The notes beneath the pieces were generated by a model. It saw only the letters and a list, made by a program, of their open reading frames with translations, had not been told where the DNA came from and did no database searches. The translations under genes were made by a program, and so were the position numbers. DNA of 44,881 nucleotides from an uncultured archaeon (GTDB lineage Archaea > Altiarchaeota > Altiarchaeia > IMC4 > SCGC-AAA252-I15): contig CABMCB010000071.1 in the NCBI GenBank assembly GCA_902384455.1, positions 203,315-248,195 on the forward strand, in the 5' to 3' direction. Below, piece after piece: positions 25,928-34,309 of the stretch. How positions within the stretch are numbered: position 1 is the first letter of the stretch; every line of letters begins with the position of its first letter.

Positions 25928-28160
25928 AATCAGGACCGTCTTGAGCGGCATCTTCCGTCCCCTGAGGCGGGTTCGCTTTTTTCTGGACATGAGGGACATG
26001 AATGCCTAAAGACCTCATGTACTTGCGCACCTTAATGAAAGCCGTTTCCTCCAACTGCCTTATGCGCTCCCTCTCCAGCGGCCCTTCCCCTGAATCCTCC
26101 CTATGCGCCTTCATGAATCCAGTATTCGCTATTTCCTCAAGAGTCATAGGCGTTTCTGTGAGCCCCAAATCTTCGTCGGGAATTCCGTAGTGCGCCTTTA
26201 CAACATACCTGTAGCGCAGCGGAAGTTTTTCGATTCCTTCATAAACTACCGGCGCAAAATGGGCGAAAAGTTCCATGCGGCTTTGTCTTGCTATCTCAGT
26301 CTCCAAACCGGCCTCCTGAAGCCGCGGGTCGCCGTCATAAAAAAGCTCAGCATCATGGGACCCTCTCCTTTCCCAGTTTATTTTGATTTTATCAAGAGGG
26401 CGAGACACCGCCATATTCATTTTTATGCCTAAGGGAACATCGCTAGTCGAGTCAGCGGCCTTTATAACCTCGACAAGAATTTGGCCTACAACGTCATCAT
26501 AATCCAGTCCGTAGCCCAGATAGTCCAATGCGGCTTCTGCGGCACGTTTCATAAAGCCGGTTATAACTCTCTGTCGCGCCTGAGGGTCGCCTGCCTTCAT
26601 ATGACGCTCTAATGCGGGTTGTTCCCCGCGTAAAAAATCCGGCACATCTTTCGTGTAAAACGCGTAAGTTTCGCTTTTTCTTGCCGCCTCAATAATCTGG
26701 GCTGTTTCCTCGCGGTGGTCGATTAAATCAAACACCCTGGCGATCTGATCCTGCCGCTTCATCTCGCGCTCAGCCACCTCAAAACCCAAAACGGGGTCTG
26801 CCCTAAGCGCCTGAAAAGCTTCTCCGCGTCCTTGAAGGCCACTCTGACGCATGTACCACTGGAGGAATCCTCTCATGCTTTGGCCCAACGGTTCTATTGT
26901 GGTGCAGTATTGGGTTGCGCTTCTTATTTCAGTGGGTTTCTTGCCTAGTTGTTGGGCGAGCATTATATGGCATTCCGCTATTGTTTCCGGCATCACCCAG
27001 TCCCAGAAGAAGGTGCTTCCCTCGCTTATGCGGCGTATCTGGGCGGAAGCAAGCGCATAACGGTCCACTCTAACCGGACAACCTACTTCCGCAAGGTGCG
27101 CGACCATGCGGCCGGGCGCATCCTCGTTGTTGCACCCGAAAAGATTCTTGTACTTTGTGACAAGAGTCTGGGGCATGCGGCCTAATTCTGGAAGAACAAC
27201 GTTGAAGTCTGTGTAGTCGAGTTTTTCAGGGGGCTTTGCGACTGCAATGCTTACTAGTGAAGTAACGTAGGACTCGAATTCCGGTATAGCGCCCTCCCAC
27301 ATGAAAATGCCTTGGCTCCTATACTTTTCTTTCTGGCGTTCAAGAAGCCGCTGCCTGTCCAACTGAAGCCCCCTAAGGTTGTACTGCGGGTCGTCCTTAA
27401 GGGCTGCAATGGCGTTAGGAACAGTATCATACCCGCCCCTTTCCCTGTAATCCTTTAGGAAACTCACCATGAGCATCCGGTTCCCTAGTGTTGGCACCCT
27501 CTCGTCGAAGTCCGTTTCCATAAGCCGCTCAACATCCTTGCCAACAACATAACACAACTCAGTCACGCAGGCGCGGACAGTCTGAGGCACAGCCCAACGC
27601 CAAAAGAAATTTTCGCCCTCACCCCTTATGCGCTCCATCTGCCTGAGGTGAATCCTGTCCAAGTCAAGGCGCGCATCGATTGAGGCGCCGTACCTGCCCT
27701 TCAAATCCTCAAGGCGCTCAGGCGCAGGCACACCTAAATCCTTGCGCCTAGTGAAGCTAGTGAAGTCCTTCCCGCCCAAACCCGCGATAGGCTGCTCGAA
27801 ATCGGATGTAGAAAGGTCCCCCACTCTTTTGCCTGCCGAATAGCACACTTCCTCCATAATTCTTTCCTCAGTCTCCGGCAGGAAATACTTGAAGTCCATG
27901 TTTCCTCCAGGCGCAATAATCTTGTCCCATTGGATTTGAGCTATCAGCTTCCGGTCAGGTTCGGGGCGGATTTGACTGTCACCCTTCATCGCCTCAAGTC
28001 CCGCAAGCCCCCGCCCCCTGCCTCTTGGTATGTCGTTAACTCTCTCGTACGCATCAAGAAGCCCCACCATGTACTTACCGCCTATATTGAAGTCGGAGGT
28101 AGTCAAGTCGTCCACGGTTTTACCGTACGTATAACAAGCTAACTCCATTATTTTTCTCAC
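25920..28160 (-). CDS. Five-repeat protein with C-terminal sigma-70 region 2- and region 4-like sequence
   Basis: 746 residues, no family recognised as a whole. Residues 1-475 hold about five repeats of about 95 residues. The unit is FFWxWxxPET, a helix ending CYxxGK, then TDF, LG, a hydrophobic helix, and a DRxxLxxxQ linker; the copies start near 1 (shortened), 88, 182, 283 and 381. Residues 499-600 read like sigma-70 regions 1.2/2 (ERHMKAGDPQARQRVI, then GYGLDYDDVVGQILVEVIKA). Residues 628-720 read like region 4: LPLRYRYVVKAHYGI, MTLEEIA, then RERIRQLEETAFIKVRKYMR, with about 12 extra residues inside the helix-turn-helix. Region 3 is missing. Archaea use TBP/TFB rather than sigma factors, so this is unusual. 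Start is GTG 28160 or ATG 28148. Two GATC sites are present. Confidence 0.8.
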   Translation of the reverse strand: MRKIMELACYTYGKTVDDLTTSDFNIGGKYMVGLLDAYERVNDIPRGRGRGLAGLEAMKGDSQIRPEPDRKLIAQIQWDKIIAPGGNMDFKYFLPETEERIMEEVCYSAGKRVGDLSTSDFEQPIAGLGGKDFTSFTRRKDLGVPAPERLEDLKGRYGASIDARLDLDRIHLRQMERIRGEGENFFWRWAVPQTVRACVTELCYVVGKDVERLMETDFDERVPTLGNRMLMVSFLKDYRERGGYDTVPNAIAALKDDPQYNLRGLQLDRQRLLERQKEKYRSQGIFMWEGAIPEFESYVTSLVSIAVAKPPEKLDYTDFNVVLPELGRMPQTLVTKYKNLFGCNNEDAPGRMVAHLAEVGCPVRVDRYALASAQIRRISEGSTFFWDWVMPETIAECHIMLAQQLGKKPTEIRSATQYCTTIEPLGQSMRGFLQWYMRQSGLQGRGEAFQALRADPVLGFEVAEREMKRQDQIARVFDLIDHREETAQIIEAARKSETYAFYTKDVPDFLRGEQPALERHMKAGDPQARQRVITGFMKRAAEAALDYLGYGLDYDDVVGQILVEVIKAADSTSDVPLGIKMNMAVSRPLDKIKINWERRGSHDAELFYDGDPRLQEAGLETEIARQSRMELFAHFAPVVYEGIEKLPLRYRYVVKAHYGIPDEDLGLTETPMTLEEIANTGFMKAHREDSGEGPLERERIRQLEETAFIKVRKYMRSLGIHVPHVQKKANPPQGTEDAAQDGPDSI

Positions 28161-28190
28161 TAAAGCCGGGCGATGTATGACTATCTTATC

Positions 28191-28598
28191 TCAGTTGCCA
28201 ATCTTAGGGTCTCTTATCAAGTCGTCTATTTCCGACAGAACTCTCGCGCTTTCAGGCAGGGCGACTGAATGGCTTAAAAGATGCCGCTCATCCCTCGTCC
28301 TCGACTCACCCGCATCATGCTTGCTCATCGCAGCCAAAAGCGAAACTCCCAAAGCGGCCGTCCTCTTTTGTTCTGTGGGTATGTCTGAGCCAGCAAGCCG
28401 GGAGAGCTCGTCGGCTAGTTGAGTGCGGTCTACTCCGGCGGCCTGCATGAGGTGGGGGACGGTGGGTCTGCTTCCTACTTCCATTAATGCGTCGTCAGGC
28501 AGTTCCGCTTTAACTCTAAGGAATTTTCCGTCGTCTGTGGCGGTGAATTCGAGCCCCCCTATGCGTACGGCATCTTTTCTGGCTGGGACGGAAACCAT
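28191..28598 (-). CDS. Hypothetical protein upstream of, and in frame with, the sigma-like repeat gene
   Basis: 135 residues with no recognised family. The N-terminal part is strand-rich (AVRIGGLEFTATDDGKFLRVKAEL), and the rest looks helical. Its TGA stop (28191-28193) is in the same frame as the 746-aa gene, and the codons between them have no further stop, so the two would form one 892-residue product if the TGA were read through. A T-rich stretch about 25-31 bases before the ATG may be its promoter. It lies between a GNAT-like gene and the sigma-like gene on the same strand. Function unknown. Confidence 0.65.
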   Translation of the reverse strand: MVSVPARKDAVRIGGLEFTATDDGKFLRVKAELPDDALMEVGSRPTVPHLMQAAGVDRTQLADELSRLAGSDIPTEQKRTAALGVSLLAAMSKHDAGESRTRDERHLLSHSVALPESARVLSEIDDLIRDPKIGN

Positions 28599-28668
28599 CA
28601 GATATTATACGAAGTTTACCGCAAAAAATCCGTTGCATGGGGAATATGTGCTGTGGATAACCCTAAAA

Positions 28669-29607
28669 TCAAAGTCGGCCTCTTCTCTTCAATTCCTCAA
28701 GGTCGTACCATGCGAGGAATCCTTGGTTGATGCTTCTGTCGTCAAGCGCGCAGTTGGGCATTCCGCATGCGACTGTTGCTCCTGCGCGCTGGTGGAAGGC
28801 TACGGACGGGTAAAGGGAGATGCCGTGTTCGTCTCTTATCATAAGTTCCTGGTTAAGGTGTCGGGCTGCTTGCGCAGGAGTCTGATACTTCCCATCTAAC
28901 CCAACCATTCTCCCGTAAGCAAACGCGTAACGGAAGCCGAGTACGTCGTGCATCTCAGTGAGGGCTGCGGAAGTCAGACTGTCCACCATACGCATGCCAG
29001 CGACCTTATCGTCCACTTCAGTGTACACCAGAAAACCCACCCTGGGATTTTCGCGCGGGCGGAAATCCCGCGCTTCAACGGTATCCCATCGCGGCGGAAC
29101 CAAACCTCTTATCCTGTCGTAAACGCGAGACATTGCTTCCGCCGAAGGAACGCCAAGTTCCTCCCTAATCGCCTCAGACACCTCTTCAGCCTCCTGCTGC
29201 GTTATTCTCCCGGTAGCCTTATGCGTGAGGTGGCCTATTATTTCCCCCTGCTCAATGCGGTGCGTTTCGTCACCCCTGGTGAACGTCACTGCTTCGCCGC
29301 CGTGGCGCAGCAAAATAAGGTGTTCGTCGCCAAGATGGATTCTAACCAGAAACTCGGCAGGTCCCTCAAACCACTCCTTCTGCCGTAAATGGAGATACCT
29401 GTCGAAGTCGGCGTACAGGTTGTTGACGCCCATTATGTCCGGCGGATTCATCCTCATCAAGGGCAATGTAGATTGGGTGACTGCTTGCTGCCTAATCAGA
29501 TTCCGCGCCTGCTCGAAAGGCAGAATCCTAAGGTCCGGCTCGTCAGGCGACTCAAAAGGCAGCTGCCCCTGCGAACCAGAAGGCGGATTCAGCTTACGCT
29601 TCGTCAT
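28669..29607 (-). CDS. Protein with GNAT-like C-terminal region
   Basis: 312 residues. The first 150 residues match nothing I know (disordered start, then a strand-rich part around FLVRIHLGDEHLILLRHGGEAVTF that could be a small beta domain). From about 185 the sequence reads like a GNAT acetyltransferase: VGFLVYTEVDDKVAGM, a helix with ALTEMHDVLGFRYAFAYGRM, then VAFHQRAGATVA and NQGFLAWYDL, which match the final strands of GNATs (FHxxxGAxVVxVxPxYxxxD...GxLVEYDL). The usual acetyl-CoA loop Q/RxxGxG/A is not clear. ATG 29607 lies about 25 bases after ATTAAT, within the end of hisC. Substrate unknown. Confidence 0.6.
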   Translation of the reverse strand: MTKRKLNPPSGSQGQLPFESPDEPDLRILPFEQARNLIRQQAVTQSTLPLMRMNPPDIMGVNNLYADFDRYLHLRQKEWFEGPAEFLVRIHLGDEHLILLRHGGEAVTFTRGDETHRIEQGEIIGHLTHKATGRITQQEAEEVSEAIREELGVPSAEAMSRVYDRIRGLVPPRWDTVEARDFRPRENPRVGFLVYTEVDDKVAGMRMVDSLTSAALTEMHDVLGFRYAFAYGRMVGLDGKYQTPAQAARHLNQELMIRDEHGISLYPSVAFHQRAGATVACGMPNCALDDRSINQGFLAWYDLEELKRRGRL

Positions 29608-29633
29608 CTAAAATATTCCGCATTACAGACGGA

Positions 29634-30695
29634 TTAATGTTGCCTCTGCTTCCTTGAGCGCCTTAATCCGTCAAGCACCTTAAGAAAACCGGACGTCTCA
29701 TCCGTCGTCCCGACGGTCACCCGGATGTACTCCCCCCCAAAATTGGGGAAACGCCCGAAAGAACGCACAACAAAACCCTTCCCGACGAAAAACCGGTACG
29801 CCTCCTCCGCCGTCAAAGGAGAAACATCGGCAAAAACAAAATTCGCCTCAGAAGGATAAGCAGTAAAACACTCAGACAAACCGCGCATAAGACGCGGCCT
29901 ATCCCTGATGATTGCGCCGGTCGTCTTCTTCATGTAAGGGATGTCGGCCAAAGCGGCAAGCGCAGCCTCCGCTGCCAAGTAATTTATGTTGAAGGGGGGC
30001 TTAGCGGCCATGAGGCACGCAATTATTTCGGGGTTGCTTACCGCGTATCCAATGCGCAGTCCGGCAAGACCGAATGCTTTGCTTAATGTCCTTAGGACTA
30101 TGAGGTTGGGGTGCTTTTTGATTAAAGGCACGATTGTTTCCCCGCAGAACTCGAAGTAAGCCTCGTCCACCACAGTGATTTTGCCCAACTTAAGTATAGA
30201 GACCAAGTCCTTCTGCGAAACTACTCCGCCAGTCGGATTGTTGGGTGTGGCAACGAAGATTATGTTAGCTTTGCCGCCAATCTTGCCGAAATTTTCGACA
30301 GGCAAACTGAAATCAGGCAGCAAATCAACCTCCCAAAACTCAGTACCCAACGTCTGGCTGATAATCCTATACTCACTGAAACTGGGGTTAAAACTCAAAG
30401 CAGGACCCCTAAACGCCTTAAGAATCAAATCGATGAGCTCGTCGCTGCCGTTGCCCAAAACAACATTATCAACAGAAACACCCGCATACTTCGCAACAGC
30501 AGACCTAACCTCCTCATCCTTATACGGATAACGATAAACGTCAACAGCCGCCCCCTTAAGAGCCTCAACAACCTTCGGCGAAGGCCCCCAGTTGTTCTCG
30601 TTGCTCGCAAGCTTCACAAGACCCGGCAACGTCACACCCGCCTTATACGGCGTAAGGTGAGGAATCCAAGGCTTAAGAAATTCGCCCACGCTCAT
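29634..30695 (-). CDS. hisC: Histidinol-phosphate aminotransferase
   Basis: PLP aminotransferase of histidine synthesis (imidazole-acetol phosphate to L-histidinol phosphate). About 353 residues. Signatures are KLASNENNWGPSP, VVLGNGSDELIDLILKAF, FVATPNNPTGGVV, VVDEAYFEFCG and the PLP lysine region LRTLSKAFGLAGLRIGYAV. The ATG at 30695 is chosen over an upstream GTG (30704) because a GGAGAGGTG stretch forms a good ribosome-binding site just before it. It follows the HAD phosphatase gene by about 38 bases on the same strand and may be cotranscribed. Confidence 0.95.
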   Translation of the reverse strand: MSVGEFLKPWIPHLTPYKAGVTLPGLVKLASNENNWGPSPKVVEALKGAAVDVYRYPYKDEEVRSAVAKYAGVSVDNVVLGNGSDELIDLILKAFRGPALSFNPSFSEYRIISQTLGTEFWEVDLLPDFSLPVENFGKIGGKANIIFVATPNNPTGGVVSQKDLVSILKLGKITVVDEAYFEFCGETIVPLIKKHPNLIVLRTLSKAFGLAGLRIGYAVSNPEIIACLMAAKPPFNINYLAAEAALAALADIPYMKKTTGAIIRDRPRLMRGLSECFTAYPSEANFVFADVSPLTAEEAYRFFVGKGFVVRSFGRFPNFGGEYIRVTVGTTDETSGFLKVLDGLRRSRKQRQH

Positions 30696-30733
30696 TTTTG
30701 ACACCTCTCCAACTACTTACTCCCGAATCCTTA

Positions 30734-31789
30734 TTAACCCCTAATTACTTTCGCGTAATCCACCATATTTTCAACTAAAATAAAACCATTCTCCCTCTCA
30801 AACTGAAGCCTAAGCTCCTCACGCGCCTCCTCATCCTTAACATGATACAGGACCCCCACAGGCGTAAGACCCGCAGCCTTAGCCGCCTTAGCGTCATCCG
30901 GCAAATCCCCCACGTAATACGAAGGCTTACTCCCCGTCAACGGATACTTCTTCCTCAAAATCTCGCCGCACCTAGTCAGAAGAAACGGATTAGGCTTACC
31001 CAAACTCACCCGCTCACCCGTCCTCTGATAATGCTCTTCCTCCGCCTTAATGCGATCCTCATCGCAAAGAATGGCATCCTCATCAAAAAACTCAATCCAA
31101 TTATTATTGTCAACCGCATACTTCGCCTCCAAAGCTGGACGACCAGTGACAACCCCAAAAGCATACCTCTCGTTAAGCCTCCTTAATGTCTCAGAAGAAA
31201 CAAAAGGCCTCTCCTGCCTGATATGCCCCACCTCCCGGACGAAATAAGGCGGCTTACCGTACGCTTCAACGAAAAACTTCTCCCCCAAATAATACTCCTG
31301 AAAAACACTCTTAACGACCTCAGGAAAAACAAAAGAATTAACCACCCGCAAACCATCCATCCGAATGACATCCGCAACAACCTCATCAAGGCCGTCCATT
31401 CCGCCGCCTTTCCTTTTGATTGCCGAAGTGAACTTGCTCCAGTCCGGGCTGGAAGAATCCTTTATCGCCCTGCCCAGCTGCTTCAGCTTAAGCATTCGCT
31501 CGTCAAGCCCGCCGGCCGAAAGCTCAGCAACCCACGAAACATCAGCACCGTGAACCACCTTGCCCAGCCAGCATTTTATTACCCCCTCAGTCAGCAGCCA
31601 GTCGTTGTTGAACCCCCCAGCCAGTTTGAAACCCTGAATGTCAGATGCCTCAATAATCGGGCCCTCACCCACCCCGATGAGTTTCCTAATGTAATATGTC
31701 GCCGTGTCGGCGATAGCCTTCCGGTAAGAATTAGAGACGTCAATCAGCACGCCGTCGACATCCCACAGCAACGCCTGCTCCTGCATCAC
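30734..31789 (-). CDS. HAD-family phosphatase, candidate histidinol-phosphatase
   Basis: 351 residues, larger than typical HAD-IA phosphatases because of a long cap (about residues 20-190). HAD motif I is LLWDVDGVLIDVS (nucleophile and acid Asp), motif II is GVVTGRP, motif III contains KPNPFLL and motif IV YYVGDLPDDAKAAKAAG. This layout fits the HAD subgroup often found next to hisC and proposed as the histidinol-phosphate phosphatase (TIGR01548-like). Adjacency to hisC here supports that inference. Start is GTG 31789 or ATG 31786; both fit the TATA box at 31811-31816. Confidence 0.82.
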   Translation of the reverse strand: MMQEQALLWDVDGVLIDVSNSYRKAIADTATYYIRKLIGVGEGPIIEASDIQGFKLAGGFNNDWLLTEGVIKCWLGKVVHGADVSWVAELSAGGLDERMLKLKQLGRAIKDSSSPDWSKFTSAIKRKGGGMDGLDEVVADVIRMDGLRVVNSFVFPEVVKSVFQEYYLGEKFFVEAYGKPPYFVREVGHIRQERPFVSSETLRRLNERYAFGVVTGRPALEAKYAVDNNNWIEFFDEDAILCDEDRIKAEEEHYQRTGERVSLGKPNPFLLTRCGEILRKKYPLTGSKPSYYVGDLPDDAKAAKAAGLTPVGVLYHVKDEEAREELRLQFERENGFILVENMVDYAKVIRG

Positions 31790-31810
31790 TAAGAAGACTA
31801 ACGCAAGAAC

Positions 31811-31816
31811 TTAAAT
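31811..31816. promoter_or_regulatory. Single TATA element shared by divergent genes
   Basis: TTAAAT lies in the 46-base gap between the divergent HAD phosphatase (start 31789) and ribonuclease Z (start 31836) genes. Its centre is about 22-25 bases from each start codon, and on the opposite strand it reads ATTTAA. One element could therefore serve both leaderless genes. Confidence 0.45.
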
Positions 31817-31835
31817 CCACGCGACAAAGAACTGG

Positions 31836-32747
31836 ATGATGGACATAACCTTTCTGGGCACAGCAGCAAGCATACCCACGGCCGAACGCAGCCTCCCAGC
31901 AGTCATAATAACCCACCTCAACGAACCATTCCTATTCGACTGCGGAGAAGGAAGCCAACGCCAAATGCGCATAGCAGACATAAACTTCATGCGCATAAAC
32001 CGCATATTCATCACCCACCTACACGCAGACCACTTCATGGGCCTAGGCGGACTAATCCAAAGCATGGACTTCCTAGAACGCGACAGAGACCTACACATAT
32101 ACGGACCCCGAGGAATCAAAGAAACAGTCAACCACCTGCTATCCGCCGGCAGCTTCGCACTCGACGCATTCACAATCCAAATACACGAAGTAGACGAAGG
32201 ACTAGTCTGGGACGGAGAAAAAATAACAGTCACCGCAGCAAAAACACGCCACAACAAAAACAGCCTCGCATACCGCATAGAAGAAAAACCCCACAAAACA
32301 TTCCTCAAACAAAAAGCACTCCAAATGGGCATACCAGAAGGACCCCTATTCTCCAAACTACAAGACGGACACACAATCGAAGTCGCCGGCAAAAAAATCA
32401 AACCAGAAGACGTCCTAAGCGAACCAGTAAAAGGCCGCTCAATAGTCTACACCGGCGACACGGCGCCCGCAGAATCCGTCGTGGAACTCGCCAAAGACGC
32501 CGACATACTAATACACGAAGCAACACTAAGCGCAAACGACATAGACCACGCGCTAGCCGACGCACACAGCACAACAACGCAGGCCGCCGAAGTCGCGAAG
32601 AAGGCGGGTGTGAAAAAGCTGTATCTCACTCACATAAGCCAGCGTTATCCCGACCAGGTGCCTTTGGAGGAGGAAGCCCGCAAGATTTTCCAAGAGTCAT
32701 ACGTAGCATACGACCTTCTTAAAGTCCACGTGGACAAACATTGGTGA
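31836..32747 (+). CDS. rnz: Ribonuclease Z (tRNA 3' endonuclease)
   Basis: Metallo-beta-lactamase-fold nuclease that trims the 3' end of pre-tRNAs. 303 residues, typical for the short form. It shows ITFLGTAASIPTAERS, the zinc motif THLHADHFMGLGG, LHIYGPRG, the exosite-bearing middle, IVYTGDTAP with the bridging Asp, and HEATL and LTHISQRY for the remaining ligands. It starts at ATG 31836 or 31839. The tRNA gene in this window lacks an encoded CCA, which fits the need for this enzyme plus a CCA-adding enzyme. Confidence 0.96.
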   Translation: MMDITFLGTAASIPTAERSLPAVIITHLNEPFLFDCGEGSQRQMRIADINFMRINRIFITHLHADHFMGLGGLIQSMDFLERDRDLHIYGPRGIKETVNHLLSAGSFALDAFTIQIHEVDEGLVWDGEKITVTAAKTRHNKNSLAYRIEEKPHKTFLKQKALQMGIPEGPLFSKLQDGHTIEVAGKKIKPEDVLSEPVKGRSIVYTGDTAPAESVVELAKDADILIHEATLSANDIDHALADAHSTTTQAAEVAKKAGVKKLYLTHISQRYPDQVPLEEEARKIFQESYVAYDLLKVHVDKHW

Positions 32748-32752
32748 AACAC

Positions 32753-32986
32753 ATGCCCCCTAAAGCATTCGAGAAAAAAACAGGAAAAGAAAACGAAGCC
32801 CCGCTGTCAGAGAAGCTGTTCCGCATGGAAATCACTTGGGACGAAAGCGGAGAGCCCCGCATACAAACCGAAAGCAGAAACGCCCCGGTCCACGACGTGG
32901 TGGCGGCGTTAAGCAACACCCTCTACCAGTACAACAAAATCTGGAACGAAGAGGGAGGATTCTACGCCAAACCCAAAAAGAAGTGA
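32753..32986 (+). CDS. Small hypothetical protein (77 aa)
   Basis: A charged 77-residue protein with basic N- and C-termini and a central segment (EKLFRMEITWDESGEPRI, then VHDVVAALSNTLYQYNKIW) that looks like a strand pair and a helix. No family recognised. GGTGA (about 32742-32746), which overlaps the end of rnz, lies six bases before ATG 32753, so I prefer this ATG to the GTG at 32741. Translationally coupled to rnz. Confidence 0.65.
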   Translation: MPPKAFEKKTGKENEAPLSEKLFRMEITWDESGEPRIQTESRNAPVHDVVAALSNTLYQYNKIWNEEGGFYAKPKKK

Positions 32987-33071
32987 AGGCAGCCTCCTAA
33001 ACAGGCGGCGCCGAATTACTCCGCCATTTTAAACGCTATAAACCAAAAGCGTAAACACAAGGTGAATTAAA

Positions 33072-33374
33072 ATGGGAATCTTCGACATATTCAAATCAGG
33101 AAAAAGCGGCAGAAGCTCCGGCGCACCTACGCCCCTACCAATCGCGGTACCGTCCCCGCAGGAACTGGCCGGACTACAACCTCAGGAACAAAGACTACTA
33201 ATACTCGAAAGAAAACTCGACTCAGTCATCGTCTACCTAACCGAAATAAAAGCCGAAATCCAAACCCTCCAAAACTACCAGGAAACAACCCGCGCCAAAG
33301 CAGACGCCAACGAAAGCTACTACAACAGCCTAGACAGCCGCGTAAGCTACCTGGAATCATACCGACAAGGATAA
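33072..33374 (+). CDS. Small coiled-coil protein (100 aa)
   Basis: 100 residues. A Gly/Ser/Pro-rich N-terminus (1-35) precedes a long heptad-like helix (LLILERKLDSVIVYLTEIKAEIQTLQNYQ, residues about 47-75) and a second helix ending LDSRVSYLESYRQG. Likely an oligomerising or adaptor protein; no family recognised. TTTTAAAC at about 33027-33034 and GGTGA at 33061-33065 before ATG 33072 indicate a leadered mRNA. Confidence 0.65.
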   Translation: MGIFDIFKSGKSGRSSGAPTPLPIAVPSPQELAGLQPQEQRLLILERKLDSVIVYLTEIKAEIQTLQNYQETTRAKADANESYYNSLDSRVSYLESYRQG

Positions 33375-33388
33375 ACCCCAAACCCTGA

Positions 33389-34309
33389 ATGGACGCCAAA
33401 AAAACAACGGCCATCGCATTACTGCTAATACTGCTTACTGCCGGATGTATAAACCGCAAACCAGGGCAGGCGCAACAATGCCCAACCGTCGAGCCGCCCA
33501 TAAACTGCTCTTTTGGAACTGAAACACTCACAACATCGGACAACTGCACGATAGTCCAATGCAAAAGCGCCTCATCGCAAGAGCCCTCAACAGACATAAT
33601 CACATACGGCAACACGCCGGCTGAATACACGTTGTGCCTAAAAGTTGGCGGACGAATAGACCGATACGCAGTGGAAAACAAAAACCTCACTGCCTGCATA
33701 TTCCAAGACAACTCATACTGCGAAATAAGGGAACTCTACGCAAACAAATGCGTCCCAAGCCAACACCCTCACCTCTCATACGACTACCTCACATCATGCG
33801 AACCCTGGAGTACAATCACCCAATGCCCTGACATAGAAGCTCCAGTCTGCGCAAAAACGACACTCTCAGACACATACCCCGCAGTCACATGGCGGACATA
33901 CAAAAACCCCTGCGAAGCATGCCTCGACGCAACACCCACCCAAAAAATAATCGGATACCTACAAGGCACCTGCTCAAACATAAGCAAAGACAAAACAACA
34001 TTTGCAGCAGGCGAATGGGCCGCCTACCTCAAGAAGCAATACGGCCAGAAAAACGTCACCAACCTTCACGCAAAAACAGCGGGCTGCGTAGAATGCTACG
34101 ACCTGGTATACTCTGTCGGCGAACGCACGATAGCGCTAAGCATACGCGCAGGAAACGTAACTAAAACAACCGACGCCACAGGCGTAACATGCGAAAACTA
34201 CTTGCCGGGCGACGATTGGACTGAAGGATGCGGCATCGCCTGCACATGCAACGTGGACGGACACAAAAGCTGCATAACAAAACCCTGCGTCAACCTGACG
34301 GCCGGCTAG
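33389..34309 (+). CDS. Secreted lipoprotein with DUF333-like and Kazal-like Cys-rich segments
   Basis: 306 residues with a signal peptide and lipobox (LTAGC, lipidated Cys20). Residues about 70-115 (NTPAEYTLCLKVGGRI, then CIFQDNSYCEIRELYANKC) match DUF333, a small Cys-rich domain of secreted proteins. Residues about 140-195 (CPDIEAPVCAKT, YKNPCEACLD, GYLQGTC) match a Kazal-type protease-inhibitor pattern. Around 20 cysteines imply disulfides outside the membrane. Anchored on the cell surface; role unknown. It ends four bases into the convergent neighbour. Confidence 0.78.
   Translation: MDAKKTTAIALLLILLTAGCINRKPGQAQQCPTVEPPINCSFGTETLTTSDNCTIVQCKSASSQEPSTDIITYGNTPAEYTLCLKVGGRIDRYAVENKNLTACIFQDNSYCEIRELYANKCVPSQHPHLSYDYLTSCEPWSTITQCPDIEAPVCAKTTLSDTYPAVTWRTYKNPCEACLDATPTQKIIGYLQGTCSNISKDKTTFAAGEWAAYLKKQYGQKNVTNLHAKTAGCVECYDLVYSVGERTIALSIRAGNVTKTTDATGVTCENYLPGDDWTEGCGIACTCNVDGHKSCITKPCVNLTAG

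Noticed and set aside
28191..28193. TGA as selenocysteine or reassigned tryptophan codon
   Set aside because: TGA ends many ordinary genes here (dnaJ, lysA, argB), no conserved Cys or Trp aligns with the position, and no SECIS-like structure was evident by eye.
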